Part shown: positions 26,571 to 35,448 of the stretch, one piece after another
Layout of the letters: every line of letters starts with the position of its first letter
Position numbering within the stretch: the first letter of the stretch is position 1
From: an uncultured Chromatiaceae bacterium
GTDB taxonomy: Bacteria > Pseudomonadota > Gammaproteobacteria > Enterobacterales > Alteromonadaceae
Reading direction: 5' to 3'
NCBI GenBank assembly: GCA_937978655.1
Contig: CALJUX010000019.1
Coordinates: 1 to 46,630 of the forward strand
DNA length: 46,630 nt
Notes under the pieces: model-generated
What the model saw: only the letters and a program-made list of their open reading frames with translations
Database searches by the model: none
What the model was told of the DNA's origin: nothing
Program-made: the position numbers and the translations under genes

Positions 26571-27614
26571 TTAGTCGTAACTGAACACGTCTCCGCCATG
26601 CACGTCGATCATTTCCAGCGCTTTACCACCGCCACGGGCGACGCAGGTCAGCGGATCTTCAGCCACCACCACAGGAATGCCGGTTTCTTCCATCAGCAGG
26701 CGATCGAGGTCACGCAATAATGCGCCACCGCCGGTCAGCACCATGCCACGTTCAGAAATATCTGACGCCAGTTCTGGTGGTGATTGTTCCAGCGCCACCA
26801 TTACCGCCGAGACGATACCGGCTAACGGTTCCTGTAACGCTTCGAGGATTTCGTTGCTGGTCATGGTGAAACTGCGTGGCACACCTTCGGCCAGATTACG
26901 GCCGCGCACTTCAATTTCGAGGATTTCGTCGCTTGGATACGCCGAACCAATCTCCATTTTGATGCGCTCAGCAGTAGCTTCACCAATCAGAATGCCGTAG
27001 TTACGGCGGATGTAGTTGATGATGGCATCGTCAAACTTGTCACCGCCGATGCGCACAGAAGACGAATACACCACGCCGTTTAATGAAATCAGCGCAACTT
27101 CTGTTGTACCACCACCGATATCGACCACCATAGAACCGGTCGCTTCCGACACCGGTAAACCGGCACCGATAGCGGCGGCCATTGGCTCGTCAATCAAATA
27201 CACTTCGCGGGCGCCGGCGCCCTGCGCCGATTCACGGATGGCGCGCCGTTCAACCTGGGTAGAACCACAAGGCACACACACCAGTACGCGTGGGCTTGGA
27301 CGCAGGAAACTATTGCTGTGGGCTTGTTTGATAAAATGCTGCAGCATTTTTTCGGTGACGTAGAAATCGGCGATCACACCGTCTTTCATTGGGCGGATGG
27401 CTTTGATATTGCCCGGCGTGCGGCCTAACATGCGTTTGGCGGCGTGGCCTACAGCGGCGACACTTTTTGGACCGCCAGCGCGTTCCTGCCGGATCGCAAC
27501 CACTGAAGGTTCGTTCAGGACTATGCCCTGATCTTTGACATAAATAAGGGTGTTGGCCGTGCCCAGGTCAATCGACAGATCGTTGGAAAATAAACCACGT
27601 AATTTTTTTAACAT
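26571..27614 (-). CDS. mreB: Actin-like cell-shape protein MreB
   Basis: 347 residues, the same length as E. coli MreB. It polymerises on the inner membrane and guides lateral wall synthesis. The nucleotide pocket is complete: DLGTANTLIY (phosphate 1, about residues 16-25), DIGGGTTEVALIS (phosphate 2) and LTGGGALLRDLD (adenosine loop). The ATG at 27614 is chosen by this family start (MLKKLRGLFSND); a longer frame adds 24 residues across the leader. AAGGA lies 12 bases upstream. A terminator-like hairpin lies just upstream of the start (27655-27694), suggesting controlled read-through or attenuation. Confidence 0.98.
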   Translation of the reverse strand: MLKKLRGLFSNDLSIDLGTANTLIYVKDQGIVLNEPSVVAIRQERAGGPKSVAAVGHAAKRMLGRTPGNIKAIRPMKDGVIADFYVTEKMLQHFIKQAHSNSFLRPSPRVLVCVPCGSTQVERRAIRESAQGAGAREVYLIDEPMAAAIGAGLPVSEATGSMVVDIGGGTTEVALISLNGVVYSSSVRIGGDKFDDAIINYIRRNYGILIGEATAERIKMEIGSAYPSDEILEIEVRGRNLAEGVPRSFTMTSNEILEALQEPLAGIVSAVMVALEQSPPELASDISERGMVLTGGGALLRDLDRLLMEETGIPVVVAEDPLTCVARGGGKALEMIDVHGGDVFSYD

Positions 27615-27654
27615 GAACAGTGTTAATCCTTCTGAATGGGGCGCCAACAACAGC

Positions 27655-27694
27655 AAAAACCGGCTGCACTCGCGGAATTGAGGCACCGGTTTTT
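27655..27694 (-). terminator. Terminator-like hairpin in the mreB leader
   Basis: In the minus direction AAAAACCGG (27694-27686) pairs perfectly with CCGGTTTTT (27663-27655), ending in five T's. The hairpin ends 40 bases before the mreB ATG, too little room for a complete promoter downstream of it. It either terminates the mshQ transcript with mreB read through, or is an attenuator in the mreB leader. A weak sigma-70 -10 candidate (TAAAAT, 27721-27716) lies just upstream of it. Confidence 0.65.
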
Positions 27695-27773
27695 ACTCGA
27701 CAAAATTTTGCGCACATTTTAAGTAACAATGCGCCGGGTGGATAGCCTTATCTTACACTTTTCGGCACTGAAA

Positions 27774-27806
27774 CCAAGCTGCAATTGGCCATGTTGCCCA
27801 GCTTGG
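27774..27806 (-). terminator. Weak hairpin after mshQ
   Basis: CCAAGCTG (27774-27781) and CAGCTTGG (27799-27806) form an 8-bp stem with an 18-base loop, 22 bases past the mshQ stop, followed by only TTTC in the minus direction. Confidence 0.35.
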
Positions 27807-27827
27807 CGTGAAGATGTGACGGCAAGG

Positions 27828-30719
27828 TTACTGTTCGCGCTGATAGATCAGCCGGTCATTGCCACGATAGCGGCCAAACAAGGCGGTTGCGGTCGGGTTT
27901 TCGTCCCCTGCGGTGCTGGGGTTCCAGTTGTATTTCAGCCAGGCCGGGGCCTGATACTGCAGAGTCCAGCTGCCATTTTGGCCAGGCGCCGCCAACAGCA
28001 GCGAATTTGTTGGATTAGTCCCCGCACTCAGCACTGTGCTGCTGCCGCTAATCAGCAGCGCCGGGGTACCAGTGGCACTCAATGCCGCCGGATTGACCGC
28101 ACTGCAGCTGTCGGCGCTGTGTAACACAAACTGACTGCCGTTCCAGACTTCGGCTTTTAACACAACAGGTGCCTGTTGCGCCGCGTTGCCATAGACATTT
28201 TCCAGCCGCAAGCGGCCAAAGTAGAATTTTTGCTCAGTGCCCAGTTTCGCGGCATCGCAGGCGGCACAAGTGCCGGCCGTGCTGGCATTCATCGTCAACA
28301 GCGACGCCTGCAAATTCCGGTTATCGATTTCGTTTGCCACCCGCACGCCAAACTGCAGATTCAACAAGGGCCCATCGACACTGGTGGCTTGATTGGCGGC
28401 CGCCAGCCGGTTCAGCTGTATGGTGCTGACGTCAGCATTAAAACTGTATTCGCCACGTGCCCACTGCGTCAGCGGTAGCCCCGCCAGCCGGCTTTGCAAG
28501 TCCGGCTGATGCAGACTGCCATTGTTCTCGGCCACCAGCGCAACCGCAGCAACGCCTTTATTGACCTGAGTACCGGTATAAAGCTGACTGTCGTAGTTTT
28601 GCAACAGCTGGTTTTGTGCCCCCACTGCCTGCAAGACAAACCGCAGCGGTAACCCTGGCTGGCTCAAATAACTGAACGGCTGGCCATTGCCGTTGCACAG
28701 ACCGTCAGCGCTGATACTGCTGAGCGTAAAATGCTGCGGATAAAACCGGCCTATGGTGACACTCTGCGGTAAATTGGTCACATTGCCGGCCCCAAGGTAG
28801 TTGCCGTCCGCCAGCCGGCCATTCAGGCGGAAACTGCCGGCCTCACTCCAGGTCAATTGTGAATTGTGAAAACGGCCGGCACTGCCGCTGACGGCGACAA
28901 ACTGTGCCGTGTTGCCAAGCACCCCATTGTCCGGCGGGGCAATACCGGAAACGACCGGCGCCGGCGGATACATTAATGCCGCAAAACCAACGCTGAGCTG
29001 CTCCGCGCTGATCTCCCGGCCAAAATTGGGGGTGCGGTTGCCCGCCGCATTCAGCACATCCAGTTGCACCCGAAACGGCGTGCCGGCCGGCAAAAAACCG
29101 CTGCCGCTGCTGGTTGTGGCCGGATTGTCAACCAGACCATCTGCGGTGCTCACTTTCGTCACGCGGATCTCATAAGGCCGCACTACGGGCGTTGCGGCGG
29201 GAGCGGTCAGCGTGATGCCCGGCTCGTTGCCGCTGGCCGCCAACACCAGCCGGGCATGTAAGGCAATTTGCCCAACGTCACTGTAGCTAAATGGCACACT
29301 GGCGCTGCCGTTACTGTCAAAGGTCAGTGGCACATCGGTGTATGCCGGACTGCTGCTGGCCGCCGTACCGCCAATGCCAAAGCCGCCCTGGCTAATCTGC
29401 TGGCCGGCAATACAAGTGGTCGGATCCAGACAACGAAATGCCACCCCGACTGTCCTGTTGCCCTGCACCCTGGCCTGACAGGCGCCGGTGGTGGAGTTGG
29501 TCTGAACCGCCCGTAACTTCACGGTATAACTGACGCCGGCCACCAGATCCGGCACCGCCGACACGCCGTCGGTAGCGAAAATCTTCAGCCCGGTGTCGGC
29601 AAAACTGATACTGCAGCTGTTGTCGATCGCACCGGCATTTTTACAGACTAAAGCATTGGACGGTGTTGGCGAGGCAGCACTCAGACTGATCACAGCAGCA
29701 CCGGTGCTGGTTTTTCGCAACGCGCTGCTGGCGCTGCCGGCGCTGAAGGTTGGGCTGGCGTTACTCCAGCTGCCGCTATTGGTGGCCGCCAGCGTGACCG
29801 AAGTGGCGCCGCTATACAGCGTGCTGCAGGCCTGGTCCGTACAGGCTTTAATGGTGACAGGCTCGGCTTCACAGGTCAGGCCGGGGCTGCTGTAACTCAG
29901 CTCATAGTGATGCACACTGGGCGGTGGGCTGGCATTACAGGCATTCACCGGATTGGACTTCGGCAGGCAAGTGCCATAGACCTGGCCATCCTGCACCTGC
30001 ACTGTGCCATTGGAATTGACCGCCGCCGACAGGTCACCATAAATCACCGAACCACCCTGCACATAAATATCGTTACTGCCGGTGGTGACATTGACCTTGG
30101 CAGATGCACTGCCAAGGTCCGAGTTGTTAAGATAGACATGGCTGGCGCCGCTGATACTGCCGGTTGGCATGGTCACGCCGGTCAGCCGGACGATATTCAG
30201 TGCTGTCATTGTGATAGCGCCGTTGACGGTGCCGCCGGTCAGCGTGATGCCAGAACGTGAGGTCAGGCCGCTCTGCAAATTGCTGCTGGTCGCGGTGATG
30301 GTATTACTGCTGCTGGTGACCAGGCCTGTCACAGTGCTGCTGCTCAGCACGATGTCACCACCGGTCGTGATCGTGCCATTGATGCCGGCCCCAGTGACGG
30401 AAACCCTGGCGCTGGACGCGCTCAGATTGCCGTACAAAGTACCGCCACTGATACTGAACTCACCATAATCAGACTGCAGATTCACCCGAATGGTGGCGCT
30501 GCCGACCGTGTTGCCGCTTAACACAAACCCATTGTTGGCGACGATGGTGAGGTTCGCCGCCGGCAGAAAACTGCTGTTGTTGGCGAAGGTGACCTTGCCA
30601 TTGCCGTTACAGGTCCAGGTGGTCGCTGTTTTGCTCCAGCTGGTATCGCAGGTCGGATCGACCGCCTGTGCGCCGGCGCTGAACAGGCTCAGCAGCAGCC
30701 AGCCATAGCTTGGTTTCAT
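27828..30719 (-). CDS. mshQ: MSHA biogenesis protein MshQ
   Basis: A 963-residue secreted protein encoded at the end of the MSHA pilin operon. The ATG at 30719 gives a signal peptide ending GAQA and has GGAGG seven bases upstream; an 81-base longer frame overlaps mshP deeply and is rejected. Residues 60-260 are built of short Thr/Ser/Gly/Asn-rich repeats (TGGTVNGAITM and similar) that suggest a right-handed beta-helix. The cysteine-containing middle and C-terminal parts resemble the DUF6701/MshQ-type region. Its position, size and secretion are those of MshQ in Vibrio and Shewanella, whose exact role (tip adhesin or assembly) is not established. The start overlaps the mshP end. Confidence 0.88.
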   Translation of the reverse strand: MKPSYGWLLLSLFSAGAQAVDPTCDTSWSKTATTWTCNGNGKVTFANNSSFLPAANLTIVANNGFVLSGNTVGSATIRVNLQSDYGEFSISGGTLYGNLSASSARVSVTGAGINGTITTGGDIVLSSSTVTGLVTSSSNTITATSSNLQSGLTSRSGITLTGGTVNGAITMTALNIVRLTGVTMPTGSISGASHVYLNNSDLGSASAKVNVTTGSNDIYVQGGSVIYGDLSAAVNSNGTVQVQDGQVYGTCLPKSNPVNACNASPPPSVHHYELSYSSPGLTCEAEPVTIKACTDQACSTLYSGATSVTLAATNSGSWSNASPTFSAGSASSALRKTSTGAAVISLSAASPTPSNALVCKNAGAIDNSCSISFADTGLKIFATDGVSAVPDLVAGVSYTVKLRAVQTNSTTGACQARVQGNRTVGVAFRCLDPTTCIAGQQISQGGFGIGGTAASSSPAYTDVPLTFDSNGSASVPFSYSDVGQIALHARLVLAASGNEPGITLTAPAATPVVRPYEIRVTKVSTADGLVDNPATTSSGSGFLPAGTPFRVQLDVLNAAGNRTPNFGREISAEQLSVGFAALMYPPAPVVSGIAPPDNGVLGNTAQFVAVSGSAGRFHNSQLTWSEAGSFRLNGRLADGNYLGAGNVTNLPQSVTIGRFYPQHFTLSSISADGLCNGNGQPFSYLSQPGLPLRFVLQAVGAQNQLLQNYDSQLYTGTQVNKGVAAVALVAENNGSLHQPDLQSRLAGLPLTQWARGEYSFNADVSTIQLNRLAAANQATSVDGPLLNLQFGVRVANEIDNRNLQASLLTMNASTAGTCAACDAAKLGTEQKFYFGRLRLENVYGNAAQQAPVVLKAEVWNGSQFVLHSADSCSAVNPAALSATGTPALLISGSSTVLSAGTNPTNSLLLAAPGQNGSWTLQYQAPAWLKYNWNPSTAGDENPTATALFGRYRGNDRLIYQREQ

Positions 30720-31150
30720 TCGCTGGCCTCCGCACTCAGGACCCGGCTGGTCAGTAAGTCGCCGTCGCCGCATTGGGCAGTGCTGACCAGCCGGTACCAT
30801 TTTTTGCCATCAATAGTGGTGTCTTCACAACTGAGCGTACTCTGGCAGCCACTCCAGTCGCCACTGTTCCAGTTACGGCTGGTGGTGGTCACGGCCGCAC
30901 AGCTTTGCGCCGGCTGATTCAGTGGAAACAGCTGGATAAAACCAAGCTCCAGCGTTGATTTCGCCAGCCAGTAACTGCGCTGGCCCTGCACTTCATAGAT
31001 CAGGCTGTTGCCGGACGCCGTGCTGAGCCGTGCCAGCGCCGCCAGCATCAACGCGCCCAGCACCAGAATAAACATGGCGATGATCAAGGCGCTGCCTTGT
31101 TGCTGGCGGTGTCGTCCTTGGGTAAGGACCGATTGTGGCTCAGGGCACAT
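30716..31150 (-). CDS. mshP: MSHA biogenesis protein MshP
   Basis: A 144-residue pilin-like protein. After a short hydrophilic N-terminus (to about residue 18) comes QQGSALIIAMFILVL, a PilX-type hydrophobic helix that lacks the usual Phe-Thr-x-x-Glu processing motif. The C-terminal domain holds four cysteines. It overlaps mshO by 11 bases and mshQ by four. It is probably a minor component of the pilus-initiation complex, comparable to PilX. Confidence 0.88.
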   Translation of the reverse strand: MCPEPQSVLTQGRHRQQQGSALIIAMFILVLGALMLAALARLSTASGNSLIYEVQGQRSYWLAKSTLELGFIQLFPLNQPAQSCAAVTTTSRNWNSGDWSGCQSTLSCEDTTIDGKKWYRLVSTAQCGDGDLLTSRVLSAEASE

Positions 31151-31973
31151 TGCTCACCTGCACTAAATGACTGTAACTGAGCACGGTGCCGGCATCCTGC
31201 GCCGCGGCCATTTCCAGCTGGATCTGCACCAGACTGTTGCGTGTCAGCGCCGGTGGCGCCAGCACAAACAGCGGTTGTGTATTGAGATTATTAACCAGAT
31301 TACGCGCCATCAGCGCGCCATTACTGAGACCACTGCCGGGTACCGGCTGGCTGCTTTGCAGTGCATACCCCTGATAACGGCGGATCTCATTGCCAAGCGC
31401 ACAATAACTGACCGGCGCATCCAGCAGATACAAGCGCCGCGCCGGCGATGCGGCGCCAAAACCAAATGCCTGCGCCAGCTGCAGCCGGTAAGTGAAAGCG
31501 TTACCATCGCCATCGTTTGATAATGGGCTGGCATGCAGCTGCACTTTTTGCGCCGACGCGGCGTAGATCTCAACATCCTGCTGCGGAAACACCAGCAACC
31601 ATTGGCCGGCGACGGGGTTAAATGGTCCCATGCTCACCACATCCATCATGCTGCTGGTATCCGGCGCCAGTACGATGTTGCGGTAGCGCGCCACGGCAGT
31701 AAAAGGCACAAACTCCAGACAGGACCAGCCCGCAGTATTGCTGACACGCAGACTGTTCGGCACCGCATCGCGTAATTCCCGGTTCAGCCGCTCCAGCACA
31801 AACCGGCTTTCACCAAGCAGTTTCTCCCGCTCCGCCGACTGCAGGTACATGCCGGACATATTGCCCAATAACGTCGAGACACCGACCAGCGCGATGCCCA
31901 ATAATGCCAGCACCGTCACCAGCTCCAGCAAAGTGAAACCAGCTTTGGCTGCGCGCTGACGAGAAGACGGCAT
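31140..31973 (-). CDS. mshO: MSHA minor pilin MshO
   Basis: A 277-residue type IV pilin-like protein of PilW/PulJ type. The prepilin cleavage motif AG|FTLLELVTVLALLG is near residue 12, with the conserved Glu5 of the mature chain. An ATG at 31973 shares one base with the mshD stop and has AAGGGG about eight bases upstream; a GTG one codon earlier is possible. Its place between mshD and mshP is standard. Confidence 0.9.
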   Translation of the reverse strand: MPSSRQRAAKAGFTLLELVTVLALLGIALVGVSTLLGNMSGMYLQSAEREKLLGESRFVLERLNRELRDAVPNSLRVSNTAGWSCLEFVPFTAVARYRNIVLAPDTSSMMDVVSMGPFNPVAGQWLLVFPQQDVEIYAASAQKVQLHASPLSNDGDGNAFTYRLQLAQAFGFGAASPARRLYLLDAPVSYCALGNEIRRYQGYALQSSQPVPGSGLSNGALMARNLVNNLNTQPLFVLAPPALTRNSLVQIQLEMAAAQDAGTVLSYSHLVQVSNVP

Positions 31974-32557
31974 CACCAGTTCCCCTTCAGGCTGCTGAAC
32001 ACCAGGGTATTGTTATCAGGCGCCGTGATACTGAGGCTGACTCTTTTCACCAGACTGTTGCTGGCCGCGCCACTGGCCGTGCCGTCATAGCTGACCACAA
32101 TCGCCACCTGATAGTTGGCGTAGCGGCTGGCCAGACTATTGCCGAGCCAGTCTGTTAAAGTGGCGGCGTCGGCGCGAAAGCAATGGAAATCATCAACATC
32201 ATCCCAGTCCTGCCGGCTGGCCTCTTCGGTCAGCGCCGTCATGCCAATGGCCGGGCAGGCCGGGATAGCGGCGGCACAGCTGCCGGCGCCGGTCTCTCCG
32301 CAACGCAGCAGGCTGCCGCTGCGGCTGGAGTTTTCATCAAATGAACGCGCCATCACTTCACTGAGCAGACTTTGCGCCAGTTCGGCACTGCGCACCTGTA
32401 ACCAGACTGACCCCGATTGGCGTTGCATCGGTGCCAGCACACCGGTCAATAAGGTCAGGGCCACCGCCAGCACAACAATGCCGAGGACCAGTTCGACCAG
32501 AGTAAAACCAGCAGATCTGCATGGTGCAGGATGAACGCACGAATGGCGGCGCAGCAT
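31973..32557 (-). CDS. mshD: MSHA minor pilin MshD
   Basis: A 194-residue minor pilin of PilV type. The motif SAG|FTLVELVLGIVVLAV starts near residue 16, giving a basic leader. Cysteines at about residues 86, 94 and 100 in the globular part suggest disulfides. It begins directly after the mshC stop (TAAATG). Confidence 0.9.
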   Translation of the reverse strand: MLRRHSCVHPAPCRSAGFTLVELVLGIVVLAVALTLLTGVLAPMQRQSGSVWLQVRSAELAQSLLSEVMARSFDENSSRSGSLLRCGETGAGSCAAAIPACPAIGMTALTEEASRQDWDDVDDFHCFRADAATLTDWLGNSLASRYANYQVAIVVSYDGTASGAASNSLVKRVSLSITAPDNNTLVFSSLKGNW

Positions 32558-33049
32558 TTAACAGCTGCCAATATAACCGCTGGCTTCAATACAAAGCGTG
32601 GCGGTCGCGCCGGCGGCGCTGAAACTGATACTACAACCGCTGTTACAGCTGCTGCGCGGTTTGCCCCAGCTGTCAAAGCGCAGATACAACGGCAAATTGC
32701 CGGCGCTGCTGCTGACGGTGCTGCCGCTGAGGCTGATTTGGCTGAGGTCACTGCTGTCTACAGTAAAACTAGCGGTCGCGGTGCAGGCATTTTGCCGGGC
32801 AATCCCCGCGGCATTGGCTTGCAGCACTAAGGTTGGACAGCGGGTAAACACACCGCTGCTGTCTTGCATACTTTGCATCTGCAGCTGACGCAGCAGATTG
32901 ATCACGGCATCCCGTTGTTGTTGCGGCGCAATATCGTCGGCACTAAAAATACGACTGGCGGCCGTAGCCGCCAGAATACTAATCAGCAGGATCACCACCA
33001 GCAGTTCTATCAGAGTAAAACCGGCAGAAAATGCTGATCGCCGCTTCAC
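32558..33049 (-). CDS. mshC: MSHA minor pilin MshC
   Basis: A 163-residue minor pilin of GspH/FimT type. The prepilin site is SAG|FTLIELLVVILLI (cleavage after residue 10). It starts with GTG. Cysteine pairs lie near residues 71/89 and 135/139, with a terminal cysteine. It follows mshA by three bases. Confidence 0.9.
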   Translation of the reverse strand: MKRRSAFSAGFTLIELLVVILLISILAATAASRIFSADDIAPQQQRDAVINLLRQLQMQSMQDSSGVFTRCPTLVLQANAAGIARQNACTATASFTVDSSDLSQISLSGSTVSSSAGNLPLYLRFDSWGKPRSSCNSGCSISFSAAGATATLCIEASGYIGSC

Positions 33050-33052
33050 AAC

Positions 33053-33556
33053 TTAACAGCCGCCGTTCACTATCTTATAGGTCGGTTTAGTCGTCGTACT
33101 GGTCGCTTTGGTATACACCAACATACAGGCAGACGCTTCTGTTGGAGGAACTGCACCGGTGTAAATCAGCACGTCTGATGCCGCCACAGTGACATTCCCC
33201 TCGCTTGAGGCGTAACTACCGGCAGTGGCCTGTATCACGGTAAAACCGCCTTCCAGGTCCAGCACTTTTTGTACTTCTGCAGCAGTATCGGTGACATAAC
33301 CATACGCCAGTGCCACAGTGTTGCCTTCAACCGCAACAGTGGCGCCTGTGTCTTTTTTATGCACACCTGCCAGCACTGCTTTACTGTAAATAATCGCATT
33401 GGCCGATTGCAGCGCGCCTTTAACGCCATTGACGGTACTGATTTTGGCATCGCTGCTCAGATTCAGAAATTTCGGCGCGGCGGTGATGGCCAGAATGCCC
33501 AGGATCACAATGACGATCACCAGCTCAACTAAGGTAAAACCTTTACTTTTTTGCAT
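33053..33556 (-). CDS. mshA: Major MSHA pilin MshA
   Basis: A 167-residue type IVa-like major pilin of the mannose-sensitive haemagglutinin pilus. It has a very short leader MQKSKG|FTLVELVIVIVILGIL with Glu5, and a C-terminal disulfide loop bounded by cysteines near residue 145 and at the last residue (NGGC). The ATG at 33556 is preferred to a TTG one codon earlier. The pilus serves surface attachment and near-surface motility in Vibrio and Shewanella. It lies 12 bases after mshB. Confidence 0.93.
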   Translation of the reverse strand: MQKSKGFTLVELVIVIVILGILAITAAPKFLNLSSDAKISTVNGVKGALQSANAIIYSKAVLAGVHKKDTGATVAVEGNTVALAYGYVTDTAAEVQKVLDLEGGFTVIQATAGSYASSEGNVTVAASDVLIYTGAVPPTEASACMLVYTKATSTTTKPTYKIVNGGC

Positions 33557-33568
33557 CAAATTACTCGG

Positions 33569-34135
33569 TTAGTTGGTTTTATTCAGGAAAGACACTACAG
33601 AGCCAGTGGTAGGGTTATAGGTAAATCCATTCGCACCGGTATAAGCCGGTGCAGCCGGTGCCGCAGTTAAACCTTTGGTCTGGAAATACTCGCAGATTCT
33701 TACTGAAGTCACAGAGTCGGTGCCTTGTCGGACAAAAAAGCTTTTGGTGTTGTCCCAGGTGACAGACGAGGTTGGCGCCGACTGAAAAATAGTGTCCATC
33801 ACGGCTTTACAGCTATCCTCATCCAAAGCTGCCACTGCCACCCCGCCAGCAGGAAACCCACTAGCGGTCGCCACTGATACCTGTGAACCGTCATAGTTAA
33901 TATTTACAACTCCACCCGTGCCGGCCGGACGCCCTGCGACTTCCCACGACGCCCGCACCAAGCCTACGGCTGAAGCGAAGCCGCCAGCGGTGCCTTCCAC
34001 CGACGCATCTTCAGCCTGTGCCGTGACATTTAAAAAACGCGGCAGCGCGGTGGCGGCCAGCAGACCGAGGATAATAATGACAATCACCAGTTCGATTAAG
34101 GTAAAGCCTTGTTGCTGTCTTGAGATAGTACGCAT
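33569..34135 (-). CDS. mshB: MSHA pilin-like protein MshB
   Basis: A 188-residue pilin with leader MRTISRQQQG|FTLIELVIVIIILGLL and the MshA/MshB-like continuation ATALPRFLNVTAQAED. Two cysteines lie in the globular domain. GGAG nine bases upstream of the ATG supports the start. It opens the structural half of the msh cluster and has its own promoter candidate in the 86-base gap after mshG. A second mshA paralogue is the alternative reading; position favours MshB. Confidence 0.85.
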   Translation of the reverse strand: MRTISRQQQGFTLIELVIVIIILGLLAATALPRFLNVTAQAEDASVEGTAGGFASAVGLVRASWEVAGRPAGTGGVVNINYDGSQVSVATASGFPAGGVAVAALDEDSCKAVMDTIFQSAPTSSVTWDNTKSFFVRQGTDSVTSVRICEYFQTKGLTAAPAAPAYTGANGFTYNPTTGSVVSFLNKTN

Positions 34136-34185
34136 ATGCAGTTCTCCGGGGCTTAAATCAATAGTTTATAGTTTTGATAACACTA

Positions 34186-34215
34186 ATTAATGACAGCTTT
34201 TCTGTCGATTGCCAA
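34186..34215 (-). promoter_or_regulatory. Promoter candidate for the mshB-Q structural operon
   Basis: In the minus direction TTGGCA (34215-34210), an 18-base spacer and ATTAAT (34191-34186) form a moderate sigma-70-type promoter, giving a leader of about 44 bases before mshB. A separate promoter at this place is known for V. cholerae, where the msh cluster splits into a secretory and a structural operon. Confidence 0.4.
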
Positions 34216-34221
34216 GCGGGC

Positions 34222-35448
34222 TCAGTGGCCTTTTTGATAAGCACTGAGCATGTCCCACATCGGCGTAAAAATTCCAAGCGCCAATATCAGCACCATCACT
34301 GCAACCACAGTGATCAGAATAGGCTCGATTTTCGCTGTCAGCGACTTCAGATCAAACGCCACTTCGCGCTCATAAAACAATGCCACTTCCTGCAGCATGT
34401 CATCCATCTGGCCGGTTTCCTCACCGACCGCCAGCATCTGCATCACCAGTGGCGTGAACAAACCACTTTGACCCGATACTCGCACCAGGCTCTCGCCGCG
34501 CTCGATATTGCGCCGCATCTCGCGGATCTTGTCCGCCATAAAATCGTTGTCGACCGCTTCTGCCACCAGACTGAGCGCCGTGGTCAGCGGCACGCCGGCG
34601 CGCAACATCAGCGCAAAACTGCGGGCATAACGACCGAGCGTGGCACGATTGATAATATCGCCCATCAGCGGCAAACGCAGTTTGGCGCGGCTCCAGCGGT
34701 AGCTGCCATCCGGCGTTTGCAAATAGCGGTAACCCAGCATGGCAATGGCCCCCGTTCCCAGCAGCAGCCACAGCCAGTAATTAACAAAAAACGCCGAGGT
34801 GTTAATCAGCACCTGCGTGGTCCAGGGCAGTTCGGTATTAAAGCGGGCAAACATAGTGGCAAATTGTGGGATGACAAAAATATTCAGAATCACCATCGCC
34901 ACCACAATCGCCAGCAAGACAAAAGACGGATAACGCGTTGCCTGTTTGATTTGCCGCCGCGTTTCAATTTCCTGCTCAAAATAATCAGACAACTGGGCAA
35001 AAGCGTCGTCCAGCCGGCCGGTGTTTTCACCGACATGCACAATACTGACAATCAGCCGGTTAAACACTTTTGGGTGATTAGCCAGCGCCACCGATAAACT
35101 GCGGCCTTTTTCCAGCTGTTCGGCCAGATCCAGCAAGACCCCATTCAGCGCTTTGGAACTGGTGCTGTCGGCCAGCCCCCGAATGGCGCGGATGATCGGA
35201 ATACCGGCTTTCATCAGCGAATACATCTGCCGGGCAAATACAATCAGTTCCGGCAGGCGCACCACGGGGCCAAACCAGCCGGACACATCAATATTCAGGC
35301 CAGACGCCACCGGCTGTGCTTCAATCCGCAGCGGGATCAGCTGACGGCGCTGCAGTTGTTCGGCGACAGCCAACTCATTTGGCGCATCAATATCGCCACT
35401 TTGCAGGCGGCCCTGCGCGTCACGCGCGCTGTAGCGATAGGCCGGCAT
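34222..35448 (-). CDS. mshG: MSHA platform protein MshG
   Basis: A 408-residue inner-membrane platform protein of the PilC/GspF family, with two homologous T2SF halves (about residues 70-195 and 270-395) and three transmembrane segments (about 170, 220 and 380). It couples the ATPase MshE to pilin extrusion. Its ATG shares a base with the mshE stop (TGATG). Confidence 0.94.
   Translation of the reverse strand: MPAYRYSARDAQGRLQSGDIDAPNELAVAEQLQRRQLIPLRIEAQPVASGLNIDVSGWFGPVVRLPELIVFARQMYSLMKAGIPIIRAIRGLADSTSSKALNGVLLDLAEQLEKGRSLSVALANHPKVFNRLIVSIVHVGENTGRLDDAFAQLSDYFEQEIETRRQIKQATRYPSFVLLAIVVAMVILNIFVIPQFATMFARFNTELPWTTQVLINTSAFFVNYWLWLLLGTGAIAMLGYRYLQTPDGSYRWSRAKLRLPLMGDIINRATLGRYARSFALMLRAGVPLTTALSLVAEAVDNDFMADKIREMRRNIERGESLVRVSGQSGLFTPLVMQMLAVGEETGQMDDMLQEVALFYEREVAFDLKSLTAKIEPILITVVAVMVLILALGIFTPMWDMLSAYQKGH

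Noticed and set aside
30716..33556. mshC, D, O and P as a type II secretion pseudopilin set
   Set aside because: Gene order, neighbours (mshA, mshQ) and the MshEN ATPase identify the MSHA pilus cluster.
34174..35097. Long plus-strand open frame opposite mshG
   Set aside because: It is His/Arg/Gln-rich, has no recognisable domain and mirrors the codon bias of the well-supported mshG gene.
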